Shown here: positions 63,649 through 64,000 of the stretch, in pieces
Layout: each line of letters starts with the position of its first letter
How positions within the stretch are numbered: the stretch's first letter is position 1
Origin: Niallia sp. Man26
GTDB taxonomy: Bacteria > Bacillota > Bacilli > Bacillales > Cytobacillaceae
DNA length: 64,000 nt
Assembly (NCBI RefSeq): GCF_022049065.2
Contig: NZ_CP095743.1
Location: forward strand, 1,875,001 to 1,939,000
Direction: 5' to 3'
Position numbers and translations under genes: made by a program
The notes under the pieces: model-generated
Database searches by the model: none
Told to the model about the DNA's origin: nothing
Seen by the model: the letters and a program-made list of their open reading frames with translations, nothing else

Positions 63649-64000
63649 ATGGTCGAAACAAAAGAATTTAAAGCCGAATCGAAAAGGCTGCTCGAAATGA
63701 TGATTAACTCTATCTACTCACAAAGAGAGGTTTTCTTAAGAGAGCTGATTTCCAATGCCAGTGATGCAATTGATAAAATCTATTACAGAGCATTGTCAGA
63801 TGAAGCCATTACCTTCCATAAAGAAGATTATTATATAAAGATAAAAGCAGATAAGCAAAATCGGACATTGACGATTACGGATACAGGCATCGGGATGACG
63901 AAGGAAGAATTGGAGAATAACTTAGGAACAATTGCTAAAAGCGGTTCTCTGGCCTTTAAAAATGCAAATGAGCTGAAAGACGGCCATGATATTATCGGCC
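63649..64000 (+). CDS. htpG: Hsp90-family chaperone HtpG (3' truncated by window)
   Basis: Open to the end of the window (117 codons seen of about 625). ATG 63649 with GAAAGGAGC upstream. N-terminal ATPase (GHKL) motifs: [26 protein letters not shown] (Asn of the Bergerat fold) and [12 protein letters not shown]. Molecular chaperone in the cytoplasm. It has its own promoter with a CIRCE site, so HrcA control is predicted. Confidence 0.95.
   Translation, partial: MVETKEFKAESKRLLEMMINSIYSQREVFLRELISNASDAIDKIYYRALSDEAITFHKEDYYIKIKADKQNRTLTITDTGIGMTKEELENNLGTIAKSGSLAFKNANELKDGHDIIG

Overview
This window is an ordinary low-GC Firmicute chromosome, most consistent with a Bacillaceae genus near Bacillus/Niallia/Cytobacillus. 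The evidence is strong AGGAGG-type ribosome binding sites, frequent TTG/GTG starts, many Bacillus-type families (YkuK, MhqR/MhqO, MapB, TerC, RsbR-like STAS proteins, PatB/MalY), a CIRCE operator, and lipoboxes typical of Gram-positives. Genus and species cannot be fixed from the sequence alone. No rRNA, tRNA, CRISPR array, insertion sequence or prophage was seen.

Layout. 1-7514: end of glutamate synthase (large subunit, cut by the window edge, plus small subunit), an HD-domain protein, a small membrane protein, a superfamily-1 helicase, and two adjacent cyclophilins (one lipoprotein, one cytoplasmic). 7571-21059: the most distinctive part, a surface-glycan locus. It holds a GT2 and three GT4 glycosyltransferases and a four-gene minus-strand operon that should make a UDP-2-acetamido-2,6-dideoxy-L-hexose (L-QuiNAc or L-FucNAc type). 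It also holds two tandem lysine-free, beta-rich 172-residue proteins with very strong RBSs, a protein with a long QQKLET-type hexapeptide repeat followed by about 3.5 copies of a new roughly 50-residue repeat, a GalE-like epimerase, and two DUF1796 (putative papain-like) proteins. 21270-29700: SDR plus PatB-like lyase, TerC, YkuK, an RsbR-like V4R/STAS protein, a tyrosine recombinase region flanked by a perfect 22-nt inverted repeat, and a cyclic-di-GMP-I riboswitch in front of a secreted TIM-barrel-like protein, with the RBS inside an 11-bp helix.

29726-41460: YhfP-type oxidoreductase, MBL hydrolase, ExoA, the MhqR-MhqO pair with two identical-half-site operators, a HAD phosphatase, a DEAD-box helicase, an unknown gene, a second RsbR-like protein, an Fpg/Nei glycosylase and a DacC-type penicillin-binding protein. 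41490-53517: viroplasmin-RNase H, an overlapping LLM flavin monooxygenase/ATP-grasp pair, a GGDEF-EAL protein cut by a late in-frame stop, glutaminase, SpeD, an M20 amidohydrolase, an MFS exporter and an intracellular alpha-amylase. 53518-64000: a decayed small lipoprotein gene, LysE exporter, Gfo/Idh/MocA oxidoreductase, DUF1801, MapB, an APC amino-acid transporter with a structured leader, a lipoprotein, PadR plus membrane partner, GNAT, catalase, and the start of htpG behind a promoter with a CIRCE element.

How parts work together. The 7.5-21 kb locus reads as one system: nucleotide-sugar synthesis, glycosyltransferases in paralogous pairs, and candidate structural acceptors (also paired), probably for a cell- or spore-surface glycoprotein layer. 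Most other genes are single housekeeping or stress units separated by strong intrinsic terminators. c-di-GMP signalling appears twice (GGDEF-EAL enzyme and riboswitch), and stress signalling appears as two non-canonical RsbR-like proteins. All functional calls come from reading the sequence; no database search was run.
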